From: Epiperipatus broadwayi
Taxonomy: Eukaryota; Onychophora; Udeonychophora; Euonychophora; Peripatidae
Direction of reading: 5' to 3'
DNA: 64,000 nucleotides
NCBI GenBank assembly: GCA_028023455.1
Contig: JAQFVV010006306.1
Location: 3,935,001 to 3,999,000, forward strand
The notes under the pieces are model-generated. The model was not told the DNA's origin and did no database searches. It was given only the letters and a program-made list of their open reading frames with translations. This document shows positions 12,460-24,585 of the stretch, piece after piece (positions within the stretch are counted from its first letter, which is position 1; every line of letters starts with the position of its first letter). Made by a program: the position numbers and the translations under genes.

Positions 12460-12848
12460 TTTGTGTCACACCTTTGTGATGCCGGCGGGTAGAAATAAAT
12501 TAGATCAGTATCATTGGAATTGTTGCTCATAAGTTGGTAGATCTGGAAAATAGGCAAATAGGGCAGAGTTCATGAGTGTTCCTGACTTATGTATCCTGCG
12601 CATGATTGGACTCGAGGTACTTTTGCCTAGATGCTAGATCTTGTTATATGAACAGACAAAACCAACCGGTACACTACTCATCCAATATTCGCAGATTAGT
12701 TTCTGGCTTGTGGCCTTCGTCAGTGAGGAGCCTTGGATCTGAGAGCACTGCACCTAGACTCTGGCTTGCTCTGAGTGGCAATACTGTATGGATAGTTTTG
12801 CATGCTTTAATAACACATAAGCAAGCATAAGAAACGGTGATCATGTGA
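12460..12848 (+). repeat. FB copy 6 with the alternative 5' module
   Basis: The module (TGTCACACCTTTGTGATG ... AAAATAGGCAAATAGGG ... GATTGGACTCGAGGTA ... CAACCGGTACA) is followed by FB from ACTCATCCAATATTC. The arm turns around at GCACTGCACCTAGACTCTGGC and ends GTGATCATGTGA. A 10-bp direct repeat catttattga (12,347-12,356 and 12,849-12,858) may be a TSD but is weak in AT-rich DNA. Confidence 0.55.
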
Positions 12849-12859
12849 CATTTATTGAT

Positions 12860-13980
12860 TATTATAAGTAGTTAATATTTTAAATAATGTATATGCATTT
12901 CTTTATAGTGATAAAATGCAAAGCTTCTCTCTTCAATAAATTAACGTCAAAAATATTTTCTGCTCCATTAGAAATCAAGGTGAAAAATAGAGTGTAATGT
13001 ATGATAAGATATTAATAAAAATGATGGTATCAGAGACCAACATTGCATTGTAGATCCATCAAATCAATTTAATTGAAATATTGCTAAATGAAATATCTAC
13101 CAATAATTTTTAAAACAAAATGATAATAGTAAAAACACCTTTTAATAATTATTTTTAGCACATTCATTTCTTTTTAAAATTTGGTTATATCTTGCTTTCT
13201 TTTTTCATATTAAAGTAAATTTATGAAAAACTATTTATAATTGTGTCCCAGTTTTATATAGATTGCCCTAAACTTCAAAAAATAATATCATCCCAACTAG
13301 TAAGAACGAATAGGTAAGATACACAGATAGCCAGCCACATGTTAACTATAAAGGTTATACTAGAAAACTGGTTTTGAAAGCCAATTAGTAAGCTATGGTT
13401 CATTGTAAATGAAGTAATATAGTCCAAGAAGAAAAAAAGCTTTATCTGTCTGAATGGAATTGTTATGCTTAGCCTTCACTTTATATTTATTGGATATCAT
13501 TTAATTGGACAAATAACTATATGATAAATAAATATAACAAACATTTCTGCGTTGTCTCGGTCGAATCAAAAACTCAAAACAATGAGATGACCTTGCTACT
13601 CTTTTTACATACAGCTGCTTATTCCAGGAACAATCCATACATGGTAGGAGCAGTTGAATGTATTAATCAATATTCTTAGTGAAAAATTACCATTAAAAAG
13701 TCATCTCAAATAAATCACCTTATTCACATAATAAGATATCGGAGATAGCATTACATTAATAGCAACAATAATGAACATTTTGTCTTAAATCAGCCGTCTG
13801 AAGATTGCAAGATGCAGATGTGAGCTATTGGTGTTATTTGCAATGACTACTATTAAGTACAGAATATCAAAATTTGGAGGGTAGAACAGATCTGTGATAA
13901 TAGAAAAGGTACCATGTTATTTTCAATAGTAAAATTTACGATTTATTTGGGCAATGATAATCATTGAATCTAGTAACAAT
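12860..13980. other. AT-rich intron, nothing recognised
   Basis: Ordinary sequence between FB copy 6 and the LINE 3' fragment. Confidence 0.6.
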
Positions 13981-13984
13981 ATGA

Positions 13985-14160
13985 CTGTAAGGTTTCTTCA
14001 ACTGGTACCTGCGAGTAGGATCATCATCATCATTTTCAACCATTATCGATTCTTTGCAGGATGAACGGTCTCCTCCAAATCCAATCCATCTTCTCCGATC
14101 TCTAGCCTCTTCTCTCCACATCACCCTGGCACACTTCCTTACTAACTTCAATCGCTAATT
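13985..14160 (-). pseudogene. RTE-like LINE, 3' end fragment
   Basis: Minus-strand frame VMWREEARDRRRWIGFG...CKESIMVENDDDDP matches the C-terminal end of RTE-type ORFs and resembles, residue for residue in places, the C-terminus of the 56.6-59.5 kb LINE (WKREARIRERA...CNESVM). The GATGATGATGATCC run just after the C-terminal coding region is typical of RTE 3' ends. It is 5'-truncated at about 14,160. Confidence 0.8.
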
Positions 14161-14164
14161 TTTC

Positions 14165-15565
14165 TGAACATCTTAGAAGTTAAAAGGTAAGGGTTGGAAT
14201 TATAAATAGAAGTTCTGAAGAAAATCACTGGGGCAATCAAAACTGTCGGGGGTTGGAATAAAAGCATTGTAAAACAGTAATAAAGAGCATAGATAATTTA
14301 ATATTAAAAGTCACACTCTATTAAAATTTATATCCTCCTAATGAATATACTTTCCATTACTACATTTTTTTTTGTTCTAAAATATGAAATAAAAAAATAA
14401 TAATAAATCTCATAATGATTCTTTTGATTAGGTATCAAAATTCCTAATTAACAATTATTGAACTGACATGACGTCCGTTGTGTTTGACACTGAATGACTA
14501 ATATTAAAACAATTACATAATGAAGCATGCCTACTGCATAACAAATTCTTCCTTCACGTGAAAGAGGTTTACTTAGCAAATGATTGTATTACTGCTTCTA
14601 CGCTCCACGATTATCATGTATCCTTGCAATTTTATAATCAAAGACGCAATGAACAAACTTGACTTTGACTGACATAAGTAAAACGTCTTCTGTTTAAAAA
14701 AATCATCAGACAATAAATTAATGTTAAACCTATAACAATTGAAAACATTGATATGAAGAACTTCCTTTCTCTACTCATCATGCAGTCAAAGACGAAACCT
14801 GTGCATGCGATAACAATGATTTAAGAACTCACACTATACACTATCTAACAAGCTAATTAGAAATTTGAAAATTAGCAATGAAGTGGGGAATTTACTCAAC
14901 TTTTATTATTCCATGAAATTTTCTCAGCACACATTTAAAAACTTAAAAAAAAACAACAAAAAAAACAATCACAAATAGCACGATAAATACAATTGTCCTA
15001 GAAGATGAAAAAAAAAAAAATGCAAACTTTTAATCTCTTACCTTTATATCAATAGTCATTAGTGGGCTAAATGCTGTACGCCAAAAATAAATATATCACT
15101 GATATGAATAAACTAATAACTTAGAAAAAGAATTTGTCACAACTTCTACTGATCACTATATATTGCTACTTGGTCAATCATTAAGAGACTGATCTGATTT
15201 ATTTGAAACTGTATGGTCCATATATATCAAATACATTTACTTTCTTAGCAATATTTCAACAATTAACTATGATAGTAATGCTAGATATATATCTGATTTT
15301 GTCTGCCAAACTAAGGTCATACATACACTAGTAAGATAGCTATATCTTGTCAAAACCTTTGCGATGCTTTTAATTTAAATTTGCTCATCACATACAATCA
15401 TATAAAAAATTTACTAATCTTAAAAAAATTCTATTAAGAATACATGTAATTTTGCAAAAATTCTAAAATTAATGCAAAATATTTTACCACAAACACATCA
15501 AATTTATCTTCAAACTTTTTGATGGTTCAACTGCAATAAAATCTTCCTTGAAGTAAAGATTCCAT
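14165..15565. other. AT-rich intron, nothing recognised
   Basis: Several A-runs (for example around 14,945 and 15,008) but no element boundary identified. Confidence 0.6.
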
Positions 15566-15583
15566 ATATAACTACATCTAACA

Positions 15584-15681
15584 AGTCGAGCATTGATGGC
15601 CTAATGGTTAACGTAGCTGCCTTCCGAGCAGCTGGCCCAGGTTCCATTCCCGGTCAACGCATTTGACATATGAAAAAAAAA
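15584..15681 (+). mobile_element. tRNA-Gly(TCC)-derived SINE with 14-bp TSD
   Basis: GCATTGATGGCCTAATGG through CCGGTCAACGC folds and reads like tRNA-Gly(UCC): anticodon arm GCTGC-CTTCCGA-GCAGC, A-box TGGCCTAATGG, B-box GGTTCCATTCC. A tail TTTGACATATG and A-run follow. The flanks are aactacatctaaca (15,570-15,583 and 15,682-15,695). The B-box purine-to-C change and the tail argue against a functional tRNA gene. Confidence 0.85.
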
Positions 15682-15998
15682 AACTACATCTAACATGAAA
15701 GGTACATAAGGAGGATAAAAAAATAATGCATCAACTCCTATATAGATACTGATACTTTAAAGGAATGCATCAATTAGTATTCAACAAAATGATCACTAGC
15801 CTAAAATTTTCATGCTTGAGACCATCAAAATTTTTATATCTATATGATACTTACATATTAAATAACAACCTTAAAGTGATATATTTTGTTAGATAAAAAT
15901 GTATTTTATGACAATTAGATGTTCAATGTCCTAAACCAATCCATGAGTAATCTCATATATTTCTCAACCATAGAATGATGTATTTTAACACAATAGCA

Positions 15999-16816
15999 AC
16001 ATTTTCCCTACAGCGTATTCATCTAGTACAACCATGGTAATCAATGAATGCCAGAAAGGTTAGGGCATCAAAATCTCTAAACCAGTACCTATTCATCCAA
16101 TACTTCCAGACTGACTAGTTTCTAGGTAATGGCTTTCATCAGTGGAGAGCTTTGAATCTGAAATCACTGCAACTAGATCTTTAGGTTTAATGCATTCAAC
16201 CAGCTTGAGCCCAAACTGAAAACCATAAAGTTTCAAAACAAGCTAATTCACTTGTATAGTCATATAGATGAACCCGATTCTGTATCTATATATATCGTCT
16301 TTGGTTTTTTCATAACTATAGATAACAACATCTTTTGATTAGCAAAGGTATTAAACCACTGCAACATCATATACCCAACATTTCTTATGCTTACACAGTT
16401 TGTTAACACAATAGCAACTTCCTTTTTACAATATTGCCACCTAGTGCAAAACACAGTAATAAATGGATGCTAGAAAGTAAAATTCCTATCTAATGCTATT
16501 CTTCCAATATATCCAGATTGACAAGTTTTTAGATTAATAAAAAAGGTAAAAAGTGGCTCCTGGAGGGATGCATTAGATCCAAATATCTAGTTGCAGTCCT
16601 CTCAGATCCAAGACTCATCACTGAAAAAAGTCATAACCTAGAAACTAGTCAGCCGAGCATATTGGATGAGTAGACACTAGGTAGACATTTTGATGCACAA
16701 ACCTTCTAGCATTCATTGATTTTTATGGCTTGCATTAGGTGGCAATATTGTATGGAGAAGTTGCTATTGCAATAACAAATTGTGTAAGTATAAAAAATGG
16801 TAGTCATGTGATGATG
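15999..16816 (+). mobile_element. FB foldback retroposon, copy 7 (diverged, compound)
   Basis: Two diverged FB left arms (from about 16,000 and 16,425) and one right arm (about 16,555-16,816) are present. The right arm includes GAAACTAGTCAG, ATTGGATGAGTAGACACTAGG and TGGCAATATTGTATGGAG, and ends GGTAGTCATGTGATG. The copy is markedly more diverged than those at 27 and 54 kb, so it is an older insertion. Confidence 0.65.
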
Positions 16817-17150
16817 TGTTTTGTTAGATGTAAATTCACTTGCGACAATAAAATGTACAATGTCTTAAAACAATTTAAACAATCTGCAGCTATTGATAAA
16901 TCTAATGTAAAGATCACAATATATGAAATAAAGTTATATATTAAGAAAAAAGTTTTACATTTCCTTTGTCAATATACATATCTTAAATAAGAATAAAATA
17001 CTTATTTTCAGTACATTTATTAAACTATGAGAGTATTATTTTCCCAATATACTTATAAAAAAAGATTTAGTTTTACCCATCAATAATCTTCGAGTATTAC
17101 ACATCCAAATCCCATAATTATTTATCTTGAACTACATACAAGCATTCAAG

Positions 17151-17628
17151 TATGAAGTGTGACAATTTAATTCTCGAAATGCATAAAATACACATGGAAG
17201 TGTGCACTAGTGGCTATTGTTGCCTTCAAAGTAGTCCCCTTGTGCATCTGTACACTGATTAAAATGGTGTTCCCATTTTTGGAAGCACACCTGGAAATCA
17301 TTTCAAGGAATACCTTCTTTTGGATATCAGTTACAGTAGAAAATCTTTGTCCTTTTAGCACAGTTTTTAATTTTGGAAATAACCAAAAGTCATAGAGAGC
17401 TTTATGGCCAAAAGTCTCTCACAATGAGCGCACTATGACCCATTTTTATGACAGGGTGTACACCCAGATATTTATTATCTTCTCAATAGCTAACTAGCAA
17501 CTAGTTCTACCAGCTTAAAATTTACACATGTTAGCTTAAACATGTTCAATACTTGTGTGATTTCGATACAATCAGATCATAGATGTCGCCACACAGCCAT
17601 TCCAGGAATTAAATTGTCACATTTCATA
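17151..17628 (-). mobile_element. Mariner-like element, internally deleted, with both TIRs
   Basis: The ends carry inverted copies of TATGAARTGTGACAATTTAA at 17,151 and 17,628, with TA at both edges. Between them, minus-strand frames read a mariner transposase C-terminus with frameshifts. HSALIVRDF is the region before the catalytic motif, and LKTVLKGQRFSTVTDIQKK and, in another frame, FNQCTDAQGDYFEG follow. The N-terminal half and the catalytic core around PYSPDLAP are missing. At 478 bp, against about 1.3 kb for an intact element, it is a dead copy that could only move in trans. Confidence 0.85.
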
Positions 17629-18077
17629 TTTCTATATAAAATAATTCCATTTTAAAAACCATCACAGTAAACATAAGAAGAGAGTGTGCAGACCTAAGTA
17701 AGAACTTGATACCTTTTAAAGTCCAAAAAATATATGTAAAGTCTCTTACATAGATATGAGTAACATGCTAATACAATAAAGCATCACTCACCATGATCAA
17801 ACCTCTCTTTCTATGTCACAATACTGAAAATATTATAGATTTTTCAAACATTAGAATCTTATCCAAATGTGAAACTCTCCACTACAAAAAACTAAAAAAA
17901 GTCATTGAGATTCTTAAGAAAACAGATTACATCAACAAACATGAAGACAAAAGTTCATTAATCAGAATATCTGTTGTACTTATATCGATTTTCTCATCTA
18001 CTATCATTCCTTATTTTCATGTTTTAAGAATGATCTATTCCTGTTTTTTATTAACTGACTTCTAATATGGGCTATTA

Positions 18078-18545
18078 CAGAGTCAAAACTCTCCATACAG
18101 GAAGGTCATCCAGTGCAAGCGTGAGCAATCAGTGATACAAAAAGTTTGCGTATAAAATCCCTATCTACTACCCACTCAACCAATATCTCCACACTAGTTT
18201 CTAGCTTATGGCCTTCGTCAGTGAGGAATCTTGAATCTAAGAGTACGGCAACTTGATCTCACGATCCAATGCAACCCTTCAGCAGCCACCTTTTACCCTT
18301 TTAGTCAACTATAAAGTAAGAAGTCCAAAATGAAAACACTATAATGTATTCAATCTATGCTCATTTGCTTGTATATGCATACAAAAACTAGTCTGAGGAG
18401 ACTGGATGAGTAGACACTAGGTAGAGATTTTATGCACAAACCTTCTTGCATCCAATAATTACTCTGGATTTCACTGGGTGGCACTACTTTATGAAGAGTT
18501 TTGTCTCTGTTATAACAGCTTGGAGGGAATGATGACCATGTGATG
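18078..18545 (+). mobile_element. FB foldback retroposon, copy 8
   Basis: The left arm starts AGTCAAAACTCTCCATACAG and runs to CAACCCTTCAGCAGCCACCTTTTACC. The loop is around 18,310-18,385. The right arm passes AACTAGTCTGAGG and GGCACTACTTTATG to GATGACCATGTGATGG. No clear target-site duplication. Confidence 0.7.
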
Positions 18546-18783
18546 GTCAGTGGTTTAATAAGGATTACTGTTTGCAATATCACTACTACACTTTTAAAAT
18601 AATATTTATTAAGCAACTGATGGCAGATGTAATCCAACTGAAACATCAATACAATAGTACTGTTAATTATACATGGATGTACCTAGATAATATATCCTTT
18701 ATATGAATATATATATATATATGGATATCAAATGAGTTTACGAATGTTTGCATAAAAAATAATACAAAGTAAATGTATTAAAA

Positions 18784-18820
18784 AGTTCTGAAGAAGGCTG
18801 CTAGATAGTCAAAACTATAA
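18784..18820 (+). ncRNA. Hammerhead-like motif, degenerate
   Basis: TTCTGAAGAAGGCTGCTAG then ATAGTCAAAACTAT follows the pattern CTGANGAN-GRCTG-loop-AGTC-RAAAC. GAAA is changed to AAAA, so activity is unlikely. No hairpin partner was found nearby. Confidence 0.35.
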
Positions 18821-18829
18821 CATAATTAA

Positions 18830-19905
18830 ATTGAATAAGACATTCACAAGAGTGCAAAAAAGGAGTAACGTTTTGCAGAAATTTTCAGGTAATGTAAAAC
18901 AAATGGAAAAAATATTGAACACCTTGATAATATAACAGAAAAGTACTAATATAAAATTTTATATCAATTTAAAAAAAAAAAAAAATGTATTGCTATCATT
19001 TAATGACTTCTTTTTACATTTAACTTCTTTAATTTTACCACTATTTTAGTTAATTGGATAATATCCTAAGCATTTGATGCAGTAGAAGAATGGGAACTGA
19101 AGATCTCTGGATCAGAGCTCAATACGCCACTTCCAATGCTCAAACATTATGTGATTTAACGATTAATTTCTCCTTCCATTAACCATTTATTCAATACAAA
19201 CATATTGTTTCTACAATAATTTTATTTTCTTATATTTTTGACTGCCCAGCAATCTCTATTTAAGCAACCAAATATTTAAATACAAATGACTGCATAAAAA
19301 TGATATATCTAAAACACACACAATTCATATTTTCATTACAATTGTACAACTCTTACATAATTATATTAAAATCTTAAATTTATATTTTACTGTTTTACTT
19401 AATGTCTTTAATATATGATTTTGTCTTAAAATTTTTATATAGCCTTTTATACTTGACTTACATTTAATGACTAATTTTATATTTTACTTTTTCAATTTGC
19501 AATTTACATATATATATAATTATAATTTAATTATTTAGTTTAAGTTATTTTTAAATTAATATAACTTTTATGTACTTAAATCATATTTTTTAATTTTTTA
19601 ATGTTTTGTTTTCAACTACTTACCTTCACTTCCCAACTATCAAAAACTTAAAAATTAATCCAAGTTCAAATAAAGATTTACTTTTAAAAACTTTACTAAT
19701 AATATAATAAAATAATCAATAATAATAATAACTGAATAAGTGAAGGAAAGTGTTATTTACAAGAAATAAACATAGAAAGAGTTATAATATGGAGTAGAAA
19801 TAACATAAAACATATTTGATTTAAGTGCATATATTTTAGGTTAAATTAAAAATAACTTTAATTAAATAATTACATTATAATACTTAATAATTAAAGTAAA
19901 TAAAT
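18830..19905. other. Very AT-rich intron, nothing recognised
   Basis: Closed in all frames; the 3' side of the Penelope relic would lie here, but no pseudo-LTR is recognisable apart from the motif at 18,784. Confidence 0.55.
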
Positions 19906-19911
19906 ATAAAA

Positions 19912-20593
19912 TTAGAAATTAAATATAAGCTGTATATAAAAGATTTTAGACAAAATAATATAGATACTAATGAAAACAATAAAATATACATTCAAGATTA
20001 CTCCATATTCATAGCTATTATTATATGTAAATGTAATGAATACAAATTTATGCAAATCATTATCCTGTACATTTTTTCGATATTGTAAAGCAGGCATCCC
20101 TTTGATTGATGGCGTTTGGAAATCTACATATCTTGTGTATATTATTATGGGTAGTAAAGCATAATACTTAGGAAGAACTTCTTGTTCAAAATAATTTAAG
20201 AAAATATTTGATATAATCCCACTAATAGGAAGTCCCATCAACTGTCAATCATTTTAAACCATTTTCTCTCAAATGCGCCACTATATTTTCATTGAGCCAT
20301 TTTAAAAATTCTACAATAAAGTCAACTCGTCCAATCGGACAATTTTTCTTTAATAATTCCTCTCTAATTACAAGAATAGACAGCTTCCTATTTTTCGATC
20401 CATATAATTCCATTATGTCTAATGCGGCAATTTTAAAATCAGTATTTATTTCAGTTCCTCTAATTTTCTCGACAAACGAAGATCTAACTGCATACACACC
20501 AAAACCAACACTATCTACTAACCATCGGTTTACTAATTTAGCTGTGTTAAAATAATGGACTCTGCCGAAATCCAACATAAGTCTTAAAGGCAC
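19912..20593 (-). pseudogene. Penelope-like element reverse transcriptase, decayed
   Basis: Two adjacent minus-strand frames are consistent with Penelope-like RT. The first (20,593-20,249) reads NTAKLVNRWLVDSVGFG, YAVRSSFVEKIRGTEI, then KIAALDIMELYGS, and ends in a helix-rich segment. The second (20,241 on) reads MGLPISGIISNIFLNYFE, then LLPIIIYTRYVD, covering the substrate-binding motif and the start of the catalytic YVDD box, where the second Asp is lost. A frameshift or stop separates them. No intact GIY-YIG domain is in line on this strand. Such elements are single-ORF retroelements that often end in hammerhead-bearing pseudo-LTRs. Confidence 0.8.
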
Positions 20594-20939
20594 TCCTGGT
20601 TTGTGTAATTATAATGATATATGTTATATTTTTTAGAATTATAAATAAAATATGCATTGTGTATGTTTTAAATATAATTATTCAAGATTTATGTAATATC
20701 GACTATAACAGAAGTATTTTGAAAAACGTCAAACAATTCTGTGAAAATATAAAATAACCTGTAAAACCCCAAATTGAAAATAAACCAGCTTGCCGTATAT
20801 TTCTAAACTAACAAGCAAAATAAAATATTTGTTATCAACATTCAATGTTAGTTTCCGTACTCCTCCTAATCTTAATAGATTAATCAATAATACCAAAGAC
20901 AAATTACAATAGGAAGAAGCACTGCAGACTGTTATCCCA

Positions 20940-21115
20940 TGCAGCAACCTGGAATGTACTGCTGTATACTACGGGGGCGGTCTAAAGATAATATCTCCAT
21001 TAGATTAGTGCAGCATAAATACTTATATAAGCTTGCTAAAAACAACCTTGAATACAAGTCTGTATTTTGGAACCATGTGCAACAACATGGTCACATTAAA
21101 AAAAAAAACCACAGA
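20940..21115 (+). pseudogene. Possible GIY-YIG endonuclease fragment of a Penelope-like element
   Basis: The plus-strand frame reads RGRSKDNISIRLVQHKYL...FWNHVQQHGH. This recalls the GIY-YIG pattern of Arg, Q/EHK and terminal H-x-x-x-x-x-H residues at the end of Penelope-like proteins. It lies 350 bp from the RT relic but on the opposite strand, so it would belong to a second, inverted copy. The match is short and made by eye. Confidence 0.35.
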
Positions 21116-21465
21116 ATGTCAACCTCGTGTGTGTGAAGCTGGATGATAGTAAAATAAGGGTCAGAGGTGGGTTTATCACCAATAAAAAAAAATATCATCA
21201 ACAAGAGAGAGAATAGTATCCAGTTATCTAATTAAGTGGAATATTTAAATAACTAATTTGAATAAAATGCATACATTATCACCTGACTGAATAAACCAAG
21301 CAACACATTATTTATCCACAACAGCTACGATTCCGGTGAACTTCACTTGCACTCAGATGATTCTAAATCATTAATAAAACTAGATATTAAAACATTTTTG
21401 CAAACTGTGAGTTATACGATAATATATTGTTCCTATATACCTTACATGTATTTAAATATTTGTAA

Positions 21466-21502
21466 CTCTGATGAAAACTGCTAGGCAATTGAAACTGCAG
21501 GA
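21466..21502 (+). ncRNA. Hammerhead-like motif
   Basis: CTCTGATGAAAACTGCTAGG followed by CAATTGAAACTGCAG: CTGATGA, a stem AACTG/CAATT with a mismatch, then GAAAC. It lies 350 bp downstream of the possible GIY-YIG relic, which would suit a Penelope-like pseudo-LTR. Confidence 0.45.
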
Positions 21503-21509
21503 AAATAAA

Positions 21510-22450
21510 ATAAAATAATTGTAGGAACAATATGTTTGCACAAATTAAGTGTAATGAAAGAAGTTATTCATCATATTTATGAATATAATCAATGCATAGA
21601 AAATAATAAAAAAAGAATAATACTAACAATTACATGACTTTTCTAAAAACTAATTATTTGACTATTATTATTAATTTATTGCATAAATGCTTAAAAAAAT
21701 TAAATTTACTTAAAAACAAAAAAAAAATTAAATTTTTTGCAAACCTATTCCAAACGTTATAATTAAAAATTATTTTGTCAAAAAAAATAATTAAATAAAA
21801 AAACATTGGCTCGAATGGAAATATTTCGGATGACTTTTATTTTGCAGCAAATTCAAATGATTTTCTTAAATTACTTAAAAATAGAAATTCACGTACAATT
21901 GTAATTTTTTTTATATTTATAAATAAATTGGAATATAAATATATTTTCGGAATTACTACTAATAATATAAAATAATACAAACACATTTATAATGCATCTA
22001 TCTGACACATAATGCAAACCAGCATGAGGTTTAAGTTTTTCTACAACTTAAAACATATAATTAAGATTTTTTTTAAAAAACATTATTCAGAAAATAAATA
22101 TTTAATTCAATATTCATCAAGTTCTATAAGTATTAATTCCAATAATACAAATGATTACCAATTGAAATGTTAAATGCAAATTACTCAAGATTTATCAAAT
22201 ATAATAGTTAAGTACATATTGTTATATGAAAATAGAATTTTATAGACATATACATCACCGAATTTACAAAGGATAATACTAAAATTTAGGTAAAAAAAAA
22301 GACGGATGATTTACAGAAGTTACGATAAATTTTTATCTATTATAAAAACATTTGTAATTCAAAAGACTCAAAACTTTAAGACCAAAAGTAGAAATAACTT
22401 AATAATTCCAAATATTTAATTCTCTTTTCTTTAACTAATACAATTCTAAT
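21510..22450. other. AT-rich intron, nothing recognised
   Basis: Long A/T runs, no open frames, just downstream of the kinase exon 3 donor region. Confidence 0.6.
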
Positions 22451-22456
22451 AAAGTC

Positions 22457-22630
22457 ATTGTAATCTAGTAGTACAAAAAAGTAAAATTCAAGACTTTTAT
22501 AATGTACTAAGCATGTTTTGGGCAGACCACAGCACACTGATTCTGGCATTGGTCTGCCGAAAGCATGCTTATTGCATTACAAAAGTCTTGAATTTTGATT
22601 TTTACTTTTTCATAATACTCGATTACAACA
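22457..22630. repeat. 174-bp hairpin MITE
   Basis: TTCAAGACTTTTATAATG ... GGGCAGACCA is matched inverted by TGGTCTGCCGAAAGCATGC ... AAAAGTCTTGAATTTT around a 20-base loop. It lies 87 bp downstream of the exon 3 donor, so the hairpin is close to the splice site in the pre-mRNA. Confidence 0.85.
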
Positions 22631-22687
22631 AGTTTATAAAAATGAGTTAATGTACATGTAATTTACAATTAACTTATTTTAACATTA

Positions 22688-22864
<177 letters not shown>

Positions 22865-22984
22865 CTAAATAAACAAAATTATTTTCCGTATTTTCTTCAT
22901 AGCATGCATCCATGTGAAAGTGTGTGTGTATATATATGTATAATCAATAATGTAATGATCAATGAATTTTACTAGCATGGTGTT

Positions 22985-23293
22985 AGATTGTAATTTTATT
23001 TAGAAGGTAATAAACTCACCTCACTCACGCTGTTTAAAATACTAAATCAGCATTGTTAAATGAGAGGATATTCTCATTCCAGCCAAAAGATAAAGACTTT
23101 GAGAAAATACAAATGACAGCTGTCTTTATCTTGTGTCTGGAACGAGAGTATCCTTATATTTAACATTGCTCATTTAATATAATGTATGGCATCTTGTGGC
23201 TGGAATAAAAATATCCTCGCATTTAACACCACTGATTTAATATTATGTACGGCATACCTGAGGATTTATTACCTTTTAAATAGAATTACAATT
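22985..23293. repeat. MITE with about 100-bp inverted ends
   Basis: Left AAGGTAATAAACTCACC ... GAGGATATTCTCATTCCAGCC is inverted on the right as GGCTGGAATAAAAATATCC ... GGATTTATTACCTTTTA. A third partial unit (TCTGGAACGAGAGTATCC) sits in the middle. It begins 120 bp upstream of the exon 3 acceptor. Confidence 0.8.
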
Positions 23294-23299
23294 AATAAT

Positions 23300-24390
23300 G
23301 AATTTTATATATATATAACAAAAGTATGTTTTTAAATTACATTTAAAAATAATTCTCATTGATCCACTTCTGAATTTTTTCCCCTTATTCATAGGATTAT
23401 TTCAGTTATAAATATAGTATATCACATTAGTGCAGAAAGGAAACTCAACTTTTCCTGCTAGTAAGTGAATACCAGTTAAGTAAATTAGACCTTTTCAACC
23501 ACTCAGAAATGCAAAGACAATATGGCCTATAATAACTTTAGTATAATATTATTTTCTTAATAGAATTACATTTTAATAATGTAATTAATTAAAAAATTTA
23601 TATAAAAAAAATAAACAAATATATTATAATAAAGTAACTAAATTAAAAACAATTTAAAGAAAAAATAATGCTACAACAATTAAATTTACCACAATGCAAT
23701 TTTTCTTTCCCATAATATTTTTTTTTTTAAGAAAAAAAAATTTAAGAGTAACTTATGGCAATAACAGATTGTTATGAAATCTACAAAAATCAAGCTTGAC
23801 TAGCTTTGAAGTTCTAGTCAGCAGATTCCTCACCTCCATCAGATTTCAGGGAATTAAATCATAGCATCTTCATAAATACTAAAAATTAAAAAAATATTAC
23901 CCACAATATTTAATAACTTTATTCAGCTTAAAAAAATTGCCAGAAAAATTAATAATTAGCATGAATAGATACATAGATTGCTACTCAACCACACTAGTGC
24001 ATAATTCTGAAAAATGCATCTGCATATAAATTAGAAACAGTACTGTTATAAGTGAAAAACATTTAAGCGGGAGCTGCTATTATGAGATGATGCCGTAAAC
24101 AAAACCTTGAAAAAATACCACAAAACAAAAATATGTTTTTAGTATCGTAAATTAATATCTTTCTTTATTTACAGCTAATAATGGCTTTAAAATTTCTACA
24201 TATTTTTTTTTAAGCAACTCTTTATATTCATGAAAATTTCTATCCTTTCTCTGTGTATTATTCTATAATCAACTTCTGAGAGAAAAAACATCAAATGAAA
24301 CACAAATTAACAAATAAAATCAATGTTAATATAGTGAATATGTATATAAATTAATAAATAGACCCAGTACATATTGCTAACTGAAAATTC
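23300..24390. other. AT-rich intron, nothing recognised
   Basis: Precedes exon 3 on the gene strand. No branch-point cluster or other element singled out. Confidence 0.55.
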
Positions 24391-24395
24391 AAATA

Positions 24396-24517
24396 TAAAA
24401 TGTCCATCACTCCCCCTCCCCCAATGCTACGTTTTTGTAGCAACACTACCTTTAAATCCAGACTTTATCTTTAGCCACAAGGTAGTGTTGCTGAAAAACA
24501 TAGCATTGGGAGGACAT
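24396..24517. repeat. Short hairpin MITE
   Basis: CCCAATGCTACG ... GTAGCAACACTACCTT pairs with AAGGTAGTGTTGCTG ... CATAGCATTGGG; the outer AAAATGTCC/GGACATTTT also pair. A 9-base asymmetric insert (ATCACTCCC) is in the left arm. Confidence 0.75.
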
Positions 24518-24585
24518 TTTAGAACATTACTATAATGGTTAATTATCCAATACAATTTGTTTATCCATAATGTTGTCACAAATAC

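Noticed and set aside
15584-15660. Functional tRNA-Gly(UCC) gene
   Set aside because: Altered B-box, A-tail, shared SINE tail and target-site duplications mark it as a SINE.
17793-18065. 90-codon plus-strand frame
   Set aside because: Low-complexity Ile/Leu/Lys composition expected from AT-rich DNA, no motif, no splice context.
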